From Spirosoma telluris (GTDB taxonomy: Bacteria > Bacteroidota > Bacteroidia > Cytophagales > Spirosomataceae), in contig QLII01000001.1 in the NCBI GenBank assembly GCA_003259005.1, forward strand, positions 4,356,501 to 4,420,500: a stretch of DNA of 64,000 nt, in the 5' to 3' direction. The translations under genes and the position numbers were made by a program. Position 1 is the first letter of the stretch, and the number at the start of each line of letters is the position of its first letter. Below the pieces are notes generated by a model, which saw only the letters and a program-made list of their open reading frames with translations, made no database searches and was not told where the DNA came from. Below are positions 1-8,060 of this stretch, one piece after another.

Positions 1-117
1 CCGAATATGCATGCCGATTACTATTACTACTACCAGCAGAAGTATGCCCGTAGGAATTCGCCAGAATTTGCCCATAAAAAAAGCTGGTTAGATACGCCCT
101 CGCATCTAACCAGCTGA
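1..117 (+). CDS. C-terminal end of an unidentified protein (partial)
   Basis: Frame 1 is open from the window edge to a TGA at 115-117 and would encode 38 residues with a Tyr-rich stretch (DYYYYYQQKYARR). Tyr clusters like this occur at the C-terminus of bacterial tyrosine autokinases of exopolysaccharide systems, but this is only a resemblance. The last dozen codons run through a terminator hairpin, which is unusual, so the reading may be fortuitous. The gene body lies outside the window and cannot be judged. Confidence 0.3.
   Translation, partial: PNMHADYYYYYQQKYARRNSPEFAHKKSWLDTPSHLTS
76..114 (-). terminator. Intrinsic terminator for the minus-strand gene at 179-856
   Basis: Arms GCTGGTTAGAT (83-93) and ATCTAACCAGC (104-114) form a perfect 11-bp stem with a 10-nt loop. 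On the minus strand the stem is followed by seven T residues (A run at 76-82), the form of a rho-independent terminator. It lies 65 nt past the stop of the minus-strand gene. Confidence 0.75.
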
Positions 118-178
118 TTATTAATAAAGTTTAAAATAATTCGTTTGCCAACCTAGTAACCAACAGGTAAGTGCGTGA

Positions 179-856
179 CTAGGCTGCCCGGCTGCTTTGT
201 GGGCGACGCAAAATAGTCGAACGCAACGGTTGTGAAGCTTCTTCGATTACCTGTTCGGATACCATACCTAAATGATTCGCCCGTTTCAGTACGTAGTCGA
301 AAGGCAAGTTGAAGTAGTTGGCCACTTCGCTCCGGAAACTATCTGGAAAGCGGGTTAAGCGCAGGCCAAAAAACTTGCGAACTTCGGCTTCGGGAAGCAT
401 AGCGGCCAGGGCTACACGTTCGGCTTCTGCCAGTAATTCCTTTCGTACCGGAAATAGATACTCAAGCCCAACAGAGGCTGTTAAAATGTTCAGAAATAGG
501 TTTTTATACATAGCCGACAACTCGGCTGGCAGAATGACCCACCCCTGCTCGCGAAACTTACCCGAAAAACCCGTCAGGCCCTGCTCGCCACGAATTTCAC
601 CAGCGATGAATTCATCCGGGAAACGTAGTCGCTCATCGGTTTTCTGTAGCCGGAAAACAACGGCTTCAACAGGGCTTTTATGAAACAACAGCGTAGCAGG
701 TATAGCCCGCGTATTTTCCCACTGGTCGGTCATCCGCATAAACAGGCTCTCGTTAACAGGCAGGTTATCGGCGTTACCCAGGCTAATCAGTATTTGGCGG
801 AAAGCGGCCAGAAAGTCAATCTGGAGCTGGTTTGGATTCGAGCGTCCTTTTTTCAT
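179..856 (-). CDS. Hypothetical protein with an ImmA/IrrE-like C-terminal half
   Basis: The product has 225 residues and no signal peptide or membrane segment. I do not recognise the N-terminal half. Residues about 140-205 (AEAERVALAAMLPEAEVRKF, then FRSEVANYFNLPFDYVLKRA and a closing LG) follow the spacing seen downstream of the HExxH motif in ImmA/IrrE-type (DUF955) metallopeptidases: an acidic helix, a MP-E motif, then a helical domain ending in LG. No HExxH motif is present, so a peptidase function is not supported. It ends at a strong terminator and is transcribed alone. Confidence 0.6.
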   Translation of the reverse strand: MKKGRSNPNQLQIDFLAAFRQILISLGNADNLPVNESLFMRMTDQWENTRAIPATLLFHKSPVEAVVFRLQKTDERLRFPDEFIAGEIRGEQGLTGFSGKFREQGWVILPAELSAMYKNLFLNILTASVGLEYLFPVRKELLAEAERVALAAMLPEAEVRKFFGLRLTRFPDSFRSEVANYFNLPFDYVLKRANHLGMVSEQVIEEASQPLRSTILRRPQSSRAA

Positions 857-1020
857 GCGGATTGAATAGCCAGATACTGATTTTTACACCAAAATCCGGC
901 CCATTAGTATGGTTGTCTGTTATAAAATCGGGGAGGTAAATATACATAATAACACACTGATTACAAAGCCGTAACACAAACATAATTACAACTTGATAAG
1001 CACCTGAAAACAGGCTTTGT

Positions 1021-1092
1021 TTTGACAGGATTAACAGGATAAAACAGGATTTCATTTTTTCCCATAATCCTGTTTTATCCTCTCCTGTCAAA
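1021..1092. repeat. Large imperfect inverted repeat (AGGATAAAACAGGATT arms)
   Basis: TTTGACAGGA (1021-1030) pairs with TCCTGTCAAA (1083-1092), and AGGATAAAACAGGATT (1036-1051) pairs with its exact complement at 1066-1081. The arms differ only by a short bulge. It lies between two minus-strand genes, just past the stop of the HxlR gene, so it may act as terminator or mRNA 3' stabiliser. The internal AACAGGAT repetition suggests a dispersed intergenic repeat. The rest of 857-1100 holds nothing I can name. Confidence 0.7.
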
Positions 1093-1100
1093 AAATGTAT

Positions 1101-1550
1101 CTAAACCAATGTTGAATCAATAGCCCTATGCTCGCGGGCGTCAAACCGTTTCCGAGCTTCCACAATCTGCTTACTGTGATTACTAGCCCAATCACCTAGT
1201 TCGATGATCTGTACTAAAAGACTTCGGCCTAAATCCGTCAACTCATATTCCACCCTGGGTGGAATTTCAGGGTAAATCCGGCGCGTCACCAGACCGTCGC
1301 GCTCCAGCGTCCGCAGTGTTACCGTGAGCATCCGTTGCGAAACGCCATCGATGCGTTTTTTCAATTCATTGAAGCGAAGCGTGCCTGCATCGCCCAGGTG
1401 AAAAATAGATAAAGTTGACCATTTATCGCTGAAACGGGCCAGAATATGGCGAATTGGGCACGTCCCCCCTTCCGATTCCACGTTTCCTAAAATTTTTTGC
1501 AATTTTTCTTCCAACCTATTCCCCTGATAATCAACAATAGTTCTCTCCAT
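1101..1550 (-). CDS. HxlR-family winged-helix transcriptional regulator
   Basis: The 149-residue protein carries the family core: a Cys-Pro pair near residue 31 (GTCPIRHILARFSDKW), the wing-helix region FNELKKRIDGVSQRML followed by RTLERDGLVTRRIYP, and PPRVEYELTDLG. The single N-terminal Cys is the redox- or quinone-sensing residue in several family members. It is divergent from an NmrA-type NAD(P)-dependent oxidoreductase 101 nt away, the same arrangement as qorR/qorB (ytfH/ytfG) of enterobacteria, so it probably represses that gene and itself. The start at 1550 gives the usual family length. Which electrophile it senses cannot be told from sequence. Confidence 0.92.
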   Translation of the reverse strand: MERTIVDYQGNRLEEKLQKILGNVESEGGTCPIRHILARFSDKWSTLSIFHLGDAGTLRFNELKKRIDGVSQRMLTVTLRTLERDGLVTRRIYPEIPPRVEYELTDLGRSLLVQIIELGDWASNHSKQIVEARKRFDAREHRAIDSTLV

Positions 1551-1577
1551 GTGCCTGACGCAGAATAAAGTGCCTTC

Positions 1578-1625
1578 TTGTGGTAGTTATGATGACTCAA
1601 TACCTTTGAGTTACCAAAAGTAACT
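1578..1625 (+). promoter_or_regulatory. Promoter and HxlR-type operator of the oxidoreductase gene
   Basis: A -33 TTG (1578-1580) and a perfect -7 TACCTTTG (1601-1608) are separated by 20 nt, the Bacteroidota spacing. The -7 lies inside the palindrome ACTCAA-TACCT-TTGAGT (1595-1611). It is followed by AGTTAC-CAAAA-GTAACT (1609-1625), a 6-bp-arm inverted repeat of the kind bound by HxlR regulators. A protein on these sites would block initiation. Confidence 0.6.
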
Positions 1626-1651
1626 AAGAAACTAAAAATAACAATCATCTT

Positions 1652-2500
1652 ATGATCGCAATTACCGGAGCCTCTGGCCACTTAGGAAAAGCCACGCTCG
1701 AATTCCTGCTTACGAAAACGAATCCCGAATCTATCGTTGCCATCGTGCGAGACCCACAGAAACTTACCGACTTCGCGGGTAAGGGCGTGGCTGTCCGTCA
1801 GGGCGATTACACGGACCAGGCATCATTCGTAACAAGCCTGGCTGGCGTTGATACGTTACTCCTGATTTCCAGCGCTGTATTGGGCGACGAACGGGTTAAT
1901 CAGCATAACAATGTTATCAATGCCGCCAAGGAAGCTGGTGTGAAACATATTTTCTACACCAGTGCGCCTAACCCATCGCTGGAGTCGAGCTTCTCTCCTG
2001 CCATTGACCATTTCCGTACCGAAAACCTGATTCTGGAATCTGGATTGACGTACACTATTTTCCGCAACAACCTCTACCTCGATCTACTCCCCATGGTCAT
2101 CGGCGACGCGGCTCAATCGGGTAAACTCTATTATCCGGCTGGCGATGGTAAAACCAGTTTTGTTCTACGGACAGACATCGCCGAAGGGTTGGCCAATGCT
2201 CTAACCAGTGAAGGGCACGAAAATAAAGTCTACGATATTGGTTCAACTACGGCCTGGTCCTTCAGTGATATTGTAGCCAGTCTGAGTAGTGCCCAAAAAA
2301 CGGTAGAATACATTGACATTCCCGGCAGTGCTTATGAAGCTGAGTTAGTCAAACATTTGCCTCCCGTGGTGGCCAAGATTTATGCTGGCATGGCCGAGGG
2401 CATTAAGAAAAACGAATTCAATGTGCCTTCATCAACGCTGAAAGAGTTGTTAGGCCGTGAACCGGTTAGTCTGGACGCGTATTTGAAAAGTGTGGCGTAA
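1652..2500 (+). CDS. NmrA/QorB-type SDR family NAD(P)-dependent oxidoreductase
   Basis: The 282-residue protein begins with a Rossmann nucleotide-binding motif (MIAITGASGHLGKATLEFLL, GxxGxxG) and continues as an atypical short-chain dehydrogenase of the NmrA/QorB type (GVKHIFYTSAPNPS, TYTIFRNNLYLDLLP). Length and motifs match the E. coli QorB quinone reductase group, which reduces quinones or other electrophiles in the cytosol. It has a divergent HxlR regulator with a visible operator, which supports electrophile-inducible expression. The exact substrate is inferred from the pairing. Confidence 0.85.
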   Translation: MIAITGASGHLGKATLEFLLTKTNPESIVAIVRDPQKLTDFAGKGVAVRQGDYTDQASFVTSLAGVDTLLLISSAVLGDERVNQHNNVINAAKEAGVKHIFYTSAPNPSLESSFSPAIDHFRTENLILESGLTYTIFRNNLYLDLLPMVIGDAAQSGKLYYPAGDGKTSFVLRTDIAEGLANALTSEGHENKVYDIGSTTAWSFSDIVASLSSAQKTVEYIDIPGSAYEAELVKHLPPVVAKIYAGMAEGIKKNEFNVPSSTLKELLGREPVSLDAYLKSVA

Positions 2501-2587
2501 AGCGTACACGTTGCGCTTGCATTCAGTTAGTTCAGTCCTAATGAGGGTTTATCAAAACCCGATATATAACTGTATTGTGCGATACTA

Positions 2588-2682
2588 TTGTCTACGGCAG
2601 CATCCTGCTGTCGCAGCCGAAGGCTAACCCAGTAGCTATAACTTAGCCTTCGGCACCAACAGCAGGATGCGATCGTAGACAA
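2588..2682. repeat. 95-nt imperfect hairpin with 40-nt arms
   Basis: Left arm 2588-2627 and right arm 2643-2682 are complementary at about 33 of 40 positions around a 15-nt loop; shared blocks are TTGTCTACG, GCATCCTGCTGT and GCCGAAGGCTAA. It follows the oxidoreductase stop by 88 nt. No U-tract follows, so it may be a processed repeat or MITE-like remnant instead of a simple terminator. The remainder of 2501-2805 shows only the promoter of the next gene. Confidence 0.7.
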
Positions 2683-2765
2683 GTATTTATTTCGCTATTT
2701 ATCCCACTATCCATATAAACAGCATCCTCCTTTTTAATTATACACGTATTCCTACCAATAAAGAC

Positions 2766-2773
2766 TATTTTTG
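2766..2773 (+). promoter_or_regulatory. -7 promoter element of the amidase gene
   Basis: TATTTTTG matches the TAnnTTTG consensus exactly, 32 nt before the amidase ATG. The -33 region about 20 nt upstream is a T-rich stretch with no clear TTTG, so this is a moderate prediction. Confidence 0.4.
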
Positions 2774-2805
2774 CCATACGATTATACCGTTCGCTTATAT
2801 ACCGT

Positions 2806-4398
2806 ATGCCGCGACCTCTTCGTCTTCTTCATCAACTCCAGATTTATTCATTAGTAGTAGTCCTAAGCCTATTCTGGCTATGTACGGCTCACGCGCAGCC
2901 ACGGGCTAAAGCAACCTCGCCCACTAAATTCGAGCTGGTTGAAACAACAATCAGCGACATTCACTGGGCTTTCCGAGCCGGTTCCCTCACGAGCGAACAG
3001 TTAGTTAAGGCCTATCTGGAACGTATTCAAACCTACGATCAGCCGACTAAACTCAATTCGATCATTCTTGTCAATCCAGATGCTATTGCTACCGCCCGCG
3101 CCCTGGATGCTGAGTTTAAGAAAACGGGAAAACTACGTCCACTGCATGGCATCCCGATTATCGTAAAAGACAACTTCAATACAAAGGGATTACAAACTAC
3201 CGGCGGGTCAATCGCCCTAAAAGGGTTTGTTCCCACCGAAGACGCCTATCAGATCAAGAAACTACGTGAGGCTGGTGCCATTATTCTAGCCAAATCAAAT
3301 ATGGCCGAGTGGGCGTTTACACCTATGCACTCGCAGAGTTCGATGGGGGGTGAAACGCTGAATCCTTATAATTTAGCTTATGTACCAGCCGGTTCGAGTG
3401 GAGGAACGGCAGCAGCTGTGGCGGCTAATTTAGGTACAGTCGGCCTGGGTTCGGATACGGGTAATTCAATTCGGGGGCCATCGTCCCATAACGCACTCGT
3501 GGGCTTTCGAACATCGCTGGGATTGGTGAGTCGCTATGGCATTATTCCGCTTTATACGCGCAACGATGTGGGCGGGCCGATGTGTCGCACGGTCGAAGAC
3601 GCGGTCCGGGTGCTGGAAGTTACGGCAGGCTATGATCCCAACGATCCGATCACGAAACATAGCCAGGGCAAAGTACCCAAAAACTACACCCAGTTTTTAC
3701 GGAAAGATGGGCTGAAAGGGGCCCGAATTGGCGTATTGCGTCAACTGACCGCCACGAATATTCACCCCGAGATTAAACAGCTTTTCGACCAGGCCATCGC
3801 CGACATAACGCGGTCGGGCGCGGAAGTTGTTGATGTAACCATCCCAAATTTCGACTCCTTACGAGCCAATCAGTGGTGTGCCGATTTCCGAGCGGATATC
3901 GAAACCTATCTCCGAACCTTTGTGAAACGGGATACCCTGAAAACCCTGGAAGACATCATCCGCGTTGGCGGTTATTCCGACATTGTTCGTAACCGGCTAC
4001 TCACGCAGCAAACGCATTCGGGCCGCGCTAATTACCCCGAAATTCCCTGTGGCGACCCCTTCACCGATCCGCTCCGGATTGTGTACCGAAAAGCCGTTGA
4101 AGCCGAAATGAATCGGTTGCATGTGGATGCTTTGATTTACCCAAGCTGGAATTATCCACCCGCGCAGGTTGGCGATGCGAAGGGATACAAAGGCGACAAT
4201 AGTCAATTAATCGCGCCCGCTACCGGTCAGCCTGCCTTTACCATTCCCATGGGTTTCACCACGGGCGATTTACCCGCCGGCATTCAGTTTTTAGGGCGTA
4301 TGCTTGATGAGCCCACCCTAATTAGACTGGTTTATGCCTATGAGCAGGCAACGCATCATCGGGTAGCGCCAAAGCGGTTTGGGACAATCGGGCAGTAA
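2806..4398 (+). CDS. Secreted amidase (amidase signature family)
   Basis: The 530-residue protein starts with a signal peptide ending near residue 30 (WLCTAHA). The amidase signature Ser-Ser-Lys triad is visible: Lys121 in IIVKDNF, Ser197 in AGSSGGTAAA and the nucleophile Ser221 in GSDTGNSIRGPS. The 24-residue Ser-Ser spacing equals that of FAAH and malonamidase. The usual GGS at the nucleophile is GNS here. It hydrolyses a carboxamide or amide bond outside the cytoplasm; the substrate is unknown. The next gene, another amide hydrolase, starts 42 nt downstream on the same strand, so the two are probably co-transcribed. Confidence 0.9.
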   Translation: MPRPLRLLHQLQIYSLVVVLSLFWLCTAHAQPRAKATSPTKFELVETTISDIHWAFRAGSLTSEQLVKAYLERIQTYDQPTKLNSIILVNPDAIATARALDAEFKKTGKLRPLHGIPIIVKDNFNTKGLQTTGGSIALKGFVPTEDAYQIKKLREAGAIILAKSNMAEWAFTPMHSQSSMGGETLNPYNLAYVPAGSSGGTAAAVAANLGTVGLGSDTGNSIRGPSSHNALVGFRTSLGLVSRYGIIPLYTRNDVGGPMCRTVEDAVRVLEVTAGYDPNDPITKHSQGKVPKNYTQFLRKDGLKGARIGVLRQLTATNIHPEIKQLFDQAIADITRSGAEVVDVTIPNFDSLRANQWCADFRADIETYLRTFVKRDTLKTLEDIIRVGGYSDIVRNRLLTQQTHSGRANYPEIPCGDPFTDPLRIVYRKAVEAEMNRLHVDALIYPSWNYPPAQVGDAKGYKGDNSQLIAPATGQPAFTIPMGFTTGDLPAGIQFLGRMLDEPTLIRLVYAYEQATHHRVAPKRFGTIGQ

Positions 4399-4440
4399 AG
4401 ACTTATGCCTGGGCCAATGCTCTGACTTGGTCCAGACAAA

Positions 4441-6688
4441 ATGCATTCCCTTAGTACATCAAATTTATCATCAATGAGCCGATCATCGTTGCACTCAATT
4501 TTCCTATTTTTTAGTCTACTCACCTTCCTAAATGGCCATGTCCTACAGGCCCAATCCTTCACTAAGGTCGAAATTGCCCGTTGGCAGCAGCAGGCGAAAC
4601 AGGTGACCATCACCCGTGATACCTGGGGCGTTCCGCATATTTATGGCAAAACAGATGCTGACGTCGTTTTTGGCCTTCTATTCACCCAGTGCGAGGATGA
4701 TTTTGGTCGGGTTGAGGAAAACTACATCACCTCTATTGGGCGGCTGGCCGAAGTGGAGGGGGAATCAGCTATTTACCATGACTTGCGGGCACGGCTGTTC
4801 CTGGACACGACCCAGGCTATTGCCATTTATAAAAAGAGCCCACTCTGGATGAAGAACCTGCTGGATGCCTTCGCCGATGGAACGAACTACTACCTGTATA
4901 CGCATCCGGATGTGAAGCCCCGGCTTCTGAAACGATTTCAGCCCTGGATGCCGCTCATGTTCAGCGAAGGTAGCATTGGCGGCAATATCAGCGTGGTTTC
5001 GACCGAACGACTAAAAGCGTTTTACGAACAGCGAAAATCAACCTCCTATATTGACAACGGTGACCATTACGAACGTGAATCCATTGGCTCGAATGGCTTT
5101 GCGATTGCACCCGCCAAAAGCGCCACGAAAAATGCCCTTCTACTGATTAACCCGCATACATCTTTTTACTTCCGGTCGGAGGTGCATATGGTTAGCCAGG
5201 CTGGCCTGAATACCTACGGAGCTGTGACCTGGGGGCAGTTTTTTATCTATCAGGGCTTCAATGAAAATTGCGGCTGGATGCATACCACCAGCTATGCCGA
5301 CTCCATGGATGAATATCTGGAAACCATCGAAAAGAAAGGCAAGGCGCTGTATTATAAGCATGGCAAGGACCTCAAGCCCGTTCGTACCCAAAACGTACGG
5401 ATTCCCTACAAGACAGCCAGCGGGATGCAGTACAAAGACTTTACCATGTATTTCACCCAACATGGCCCTATTGCGGGGAGAAAGACGGCAAATGGATTGC
5501 CATCGACATGATGAATACGCCCTTGAATGCACTGTCGCAGTCGTATCTGCGAACCAAGGCCACTGGCTATGACAGTTTCAAAGAGGTGATGAAGCTCAAT
5601 GGGAACGCATCAAACAACACCATTTTTGCCGATAAAAACGGCACTATTGCCTACTGGCACGGCAACTTTATGCCCAAACGAGACCCCAAATTCAATTGGG
5701 ACGAACCCGTAGATGGCAGTAATCCCGAAACCGACTGGAAGGGTCTGCACGCGGTCGATGAGATCGTGCAGGTGCGCAATCCGGCCACCGGCTGGATTCA
5801 GAATTGCAACTCGACACCATTTACGGTGTCGGGCAGCAGTAGCCCCGACAAGAGCAAGTACCCTGCCTATATGGCACCCGACGCCCAAAACTACCGGGGA
5901 ATCAATGCCGCTCGTGTCCTGAGCCAGAAAACCCTATTTACACTCGACACGCTTATTGCTGCCGCCGATGACCCACATCTGGCTGCGTTCGACGAACTAC
6001 TCCCTTCCTTACTGACTGCTTACCAAACTGTTTCGTCAGAGGCATCGAACCAGTCGAAAGACCTGGCTGAAGCCATTGATGTGTTGAAAGCCTGGGATAA
6101 ATCGTACGGTAAAACATCGGTTGGGCAAACGCTGGCCATCTTCTGGGGGGAAAAAATACAGAAACTGGCCCGAAGCCGTGCGGCTGGCGACCAGCGGTTC
6201 GATAACCTGTCACTAACCGCCTATACGATCAGCAGTACTACACCCCAGGAAAAAGTAAAAGCCCTGGCCGAAGTCCTGACCGAGCTTACCCGCGATTTCG
6301 GTACCTGGAAAACCCTTGGGGCGACATCAATCGCTACCAGCGCTTAACCGGCAAAATCCAGGAAACGTATGACGACCAGAAGTTAAGTATCCCCGTTGGC
6401 TTTACCTCTTCGGCCTGGGGCTCACTAGCAGCTTTTGCGGCCAGAACGTATCCCGGTACAAAAAAACGGTACGGCAGTGTGGGCAACAGTTTTGTAGCTG
6501 TCGTGGAGTTTGGCAAAAAGGTAAAAGCCCGCTCAGTCGTGACTGGGGGTCAAAGCAGTCAACCCGGCGACAAGCACTTCACCGATCAGGCTCCGCTCTA
6601 CTGCGACGGCAAGTTTAAAGACGTTTTATTTTACCCCGAAGACATTCAAAAGCACGTTGAGAAGACGTATCATCCGGGCGAGAGGTGA
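4441..6688 (+). CDS. Secreted penicillin-acylase-family Ntn hydrolase (frame broken twice)
   Basis: The product is a penicillin acylase/cephalosporin acylase-like precursor with a signal peptide (FLNGHVLQAQ) and the family motifs TRDTWGVPHIYGKTDADVVF, the autocatalytic nucleophile Ser217 in GSNGFAIAP, then INPHTSFYF and W-GQFFIYQGFNE. The frame shifts after HGPIAG in the G run 5475-5478 and after GTWKT in the C run 6313-6315. Adding one base at each restores a continuous 749-residue protein (EKDGKWIAIDMMNTPLNA; PWGDINRYQRL) of normal family length. Both breaks are single-base losses in homopolymers, so a sequencing error is likely. Family members cleave acyl amides such as lactam side chains or acyl-homoserine lactones; the substrate here is unknown. 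Confidence 0.85.
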
Positions 6689-6827
6689 GTATTGAAGTCA
6701 ATGGCTAGGATTCCTATGCCATCAGTCAGCCCCGCCGTTTAGTCATTCCGTTGTCGCAAAATTGGTAGTAGTAGCACCTACTAATGCCTTTACTCGAAGA
6801 GCAAAAAAATTGCCTTGGTTAACCACT

Positions 6828-6872
6828 CGCGGAACTAAAGGTGCCTGATGATTAGGAATAAATAGTTCCGCG
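6828..6872. repeat. Short inverted repeat before the cassette-like island
   Basis: CGCGGAACTA (6828-6837) and TAGTTCCGCG (6863-6872) are perfect 10-bp arms around 25 nt. It sits 20 nt before the first GTTGGGT box of the island. It may mark the left edge of the accessory region. The rest of 6689-6891 shows no gene. Confidence 0.55.
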
Positions 6873-6891
6873 CTTTAGCGTCCAATAGTAT

Positions 6892-6960
6892 GTTGGGTGA
6901 TTGTCCATAAATTAGCTTGCAAAGCAGCGTCTCGGCGACAGGTTGCACGTCTCAGGGGTT
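6892..6960 (+). repeat. Island spacer element, beta type, copy 1
   Basis: It begins with GTTGGGT (GTTRRRY form), continues into GTCCATAAA and reaches a GACAGGTTGCACGTCTC core 45 nt later at 6937. The same order and spacing recur at 7742 and 10614. Confidence 0.6.
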
Positions 6961-7090
6961 AGAGTTAGGCTTCCGTTTCAGATGACAGGCCAATCGCACC
7001 GTTAGGCAGGTTTTGGGATTGCATTTTCGATTTTTTGGTGACAGAGGAAGCACTTGATTAAATTATTTATTTACCGAAAGTAAGTTTCAA

Positions 7091-7594
7091 ATGAAAATTT
7101 TAGCTCTATTTTTCTCTTTTTTTATTGGAAGTCAGGCATTAGGACAAGGCTATTTATTTAAAAGCGAGAACATTCAAGTAACTTTTCCACGTAAGCCTAT
7201 AGTTGACACGACCATGACAGTAGAAGGAGAACGAATCAGATCGATGATCGCCAAAGATTCACTATCCAATTACTACCTTACTTTAAGTGAAAAACTCGTT
7301 AAGGCGCCTGAGAAAAATAGTCAGGATGTAGGTTCTTTCATGGACGGAGTTATAGACAGCATGAATGAACGATACAAGGCCACAATTATCTCTAAACGAG
7401 AATTAGAAGTCAATGGGCAAAAAGTAGGTGAGTATTACACGAAAGGATACTACGGACAAGTACCTATTTTTATCAAATATTGGGTATGCTTAAAGGATGC
7501 AAAAATTATTGTCTGTCAGCATCTTTACTCAGTAACTCATGAAGCGCGTTTACAAGCCAATCAACGCAGGTTTTTTGAATCTATAGTTTTGTAA
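7091..7594 (+). CDS. Small secreted protein of unknown function
   Basis: The 167-residue product has a clear signal peptide (MKILALFFSFFIGSQALGQ) and a mature part of alternating polar and hydrophobic segments that looks like a mixed alpha/beta periplasmic domain. I do not recognise a family. The gene is more AT-rich than the flanking spacer DNA. It is the first gene of the island in which unrelated small genes are separated by related spacer elements; the spacer directly downstream contains the attC-like palindrome. Confidence 0.7.
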   Translation: MKILALFFSFFIGSQALGQGYLFKSENIQVTFPRKPIVDTTMTVEGERIRSMIAKDSLSNYYLTLSEKLVKAPEKNSQDVGSFMDGVIDSMNERYKATIISKRELEVNGQKVGEYYTKGYYGQVPIFIKYWVCLKDAKIIVCQHLYSVTHEARLQANQRRFFESIVL

Positions 7595-7605
7595 ACACAC
7601 TAAAT

Positions 7606-7680
7606 TCGCTCCGCATGGGTGGGCTTCCGGCGACAGGAAGCACGTCCCGAAGGAAGGTTTTAGCCCAACATAACGGGTGT
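7606..7680 (+). repeat. Island spacer element, alpha type, copy 1
   Basis: It starts 11 nt after the stop of the preceding gene with TTCGCTCCGC, has the GACAGGAAGCACGTCCCGAA core at 7632 and ends in GCCCAAC-AT-AACGGGTGT. It aligns almost base for base with the elements at 9590 and 10468. Confidence 0.65.
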
Positions 7681-7748
7681 GTAAAGGTGCAAGCGGCTTG
7701 TGTTTAGGTGAGTGACTCCCCTACCATCAACACCCGTTGGCGTTGGGT
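7663..7748 (+). repeat. attC-like palindromic site
   Basis: GCCCAAC (7663-7669, RYYYAAC form) and GTTGGGT (7742-7748, GTTRRRY form) are the outer arms. AACGGGTGT (7672-7680) and ACACCCGTT (7730-7738) are perfect inner arms. Unpaired central spacers AT and GGC separate the boxes, and a 49-nt loop lies inside. This is the R''-L''-loop-L'-R' layout of an integron attC site, placed at the 3' side of a plus-strand gene as in cassettes. No integrase gene is in the window. Confidence 0.5.
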
Positions 7749-7800
7749 GCGGGTCCATAAAGTGTTTGTGTGCCAGCGTTTCGGAGACAGGTTGCAGGCC
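7742..7800 (+). repeat. Island spacer element, beta type, copy 2
   Basis: It begins at the GTTGGGT box of the attC-like site and continues GTCCATAAA with a GACAGGTTGCAGGCC core 44 nt later at 7786, closely matching copy 1. Between 7800 and 8060 further GGTTGACAAGCC blocks and a TGGCGA-GCT-TCGCCA hairpin occur; no convincing gene is present there. Confidence 0.6.
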
Positions 7801-8060
7801 GCAGGGGTCAGGTTCTTTTGCTCATTCGGTAGGTTCCGGTTGACAAGCCAACCGCCCCACAGTTTGGGCTTTGACCGGCGGGGCGGGTTGCCTGCGATAA
7901 AGGAAACGTCTTGGTAAATCAGGCCCGACAGAAATGGATTTGCTACGTTGGCGAGCTTCGCCAGTCGACCTAAAAATCGGATTGTGCGTTTTGCTCGCTT
8001 CGCTTGAGCAGGCTACCGCTGACAAGACGCACGTTTCTATGTTTCGATTAACTTTGCTTC

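Noticed and set aside
816..1091. Possible minus-strand protein of 91 residues
   Set aside because: It runs through a large inverted repeat, overlaps the end of the neighbouring gene and has no recognisable features.
7708..8025. Open frames on both strands between the first secreted protein and the Rpn gene
   Set aside because: They cover the repeated spacer elements and have Arg/Pro/Gly-rich, low-complexity products typical of GC-rich noncoding DNA.
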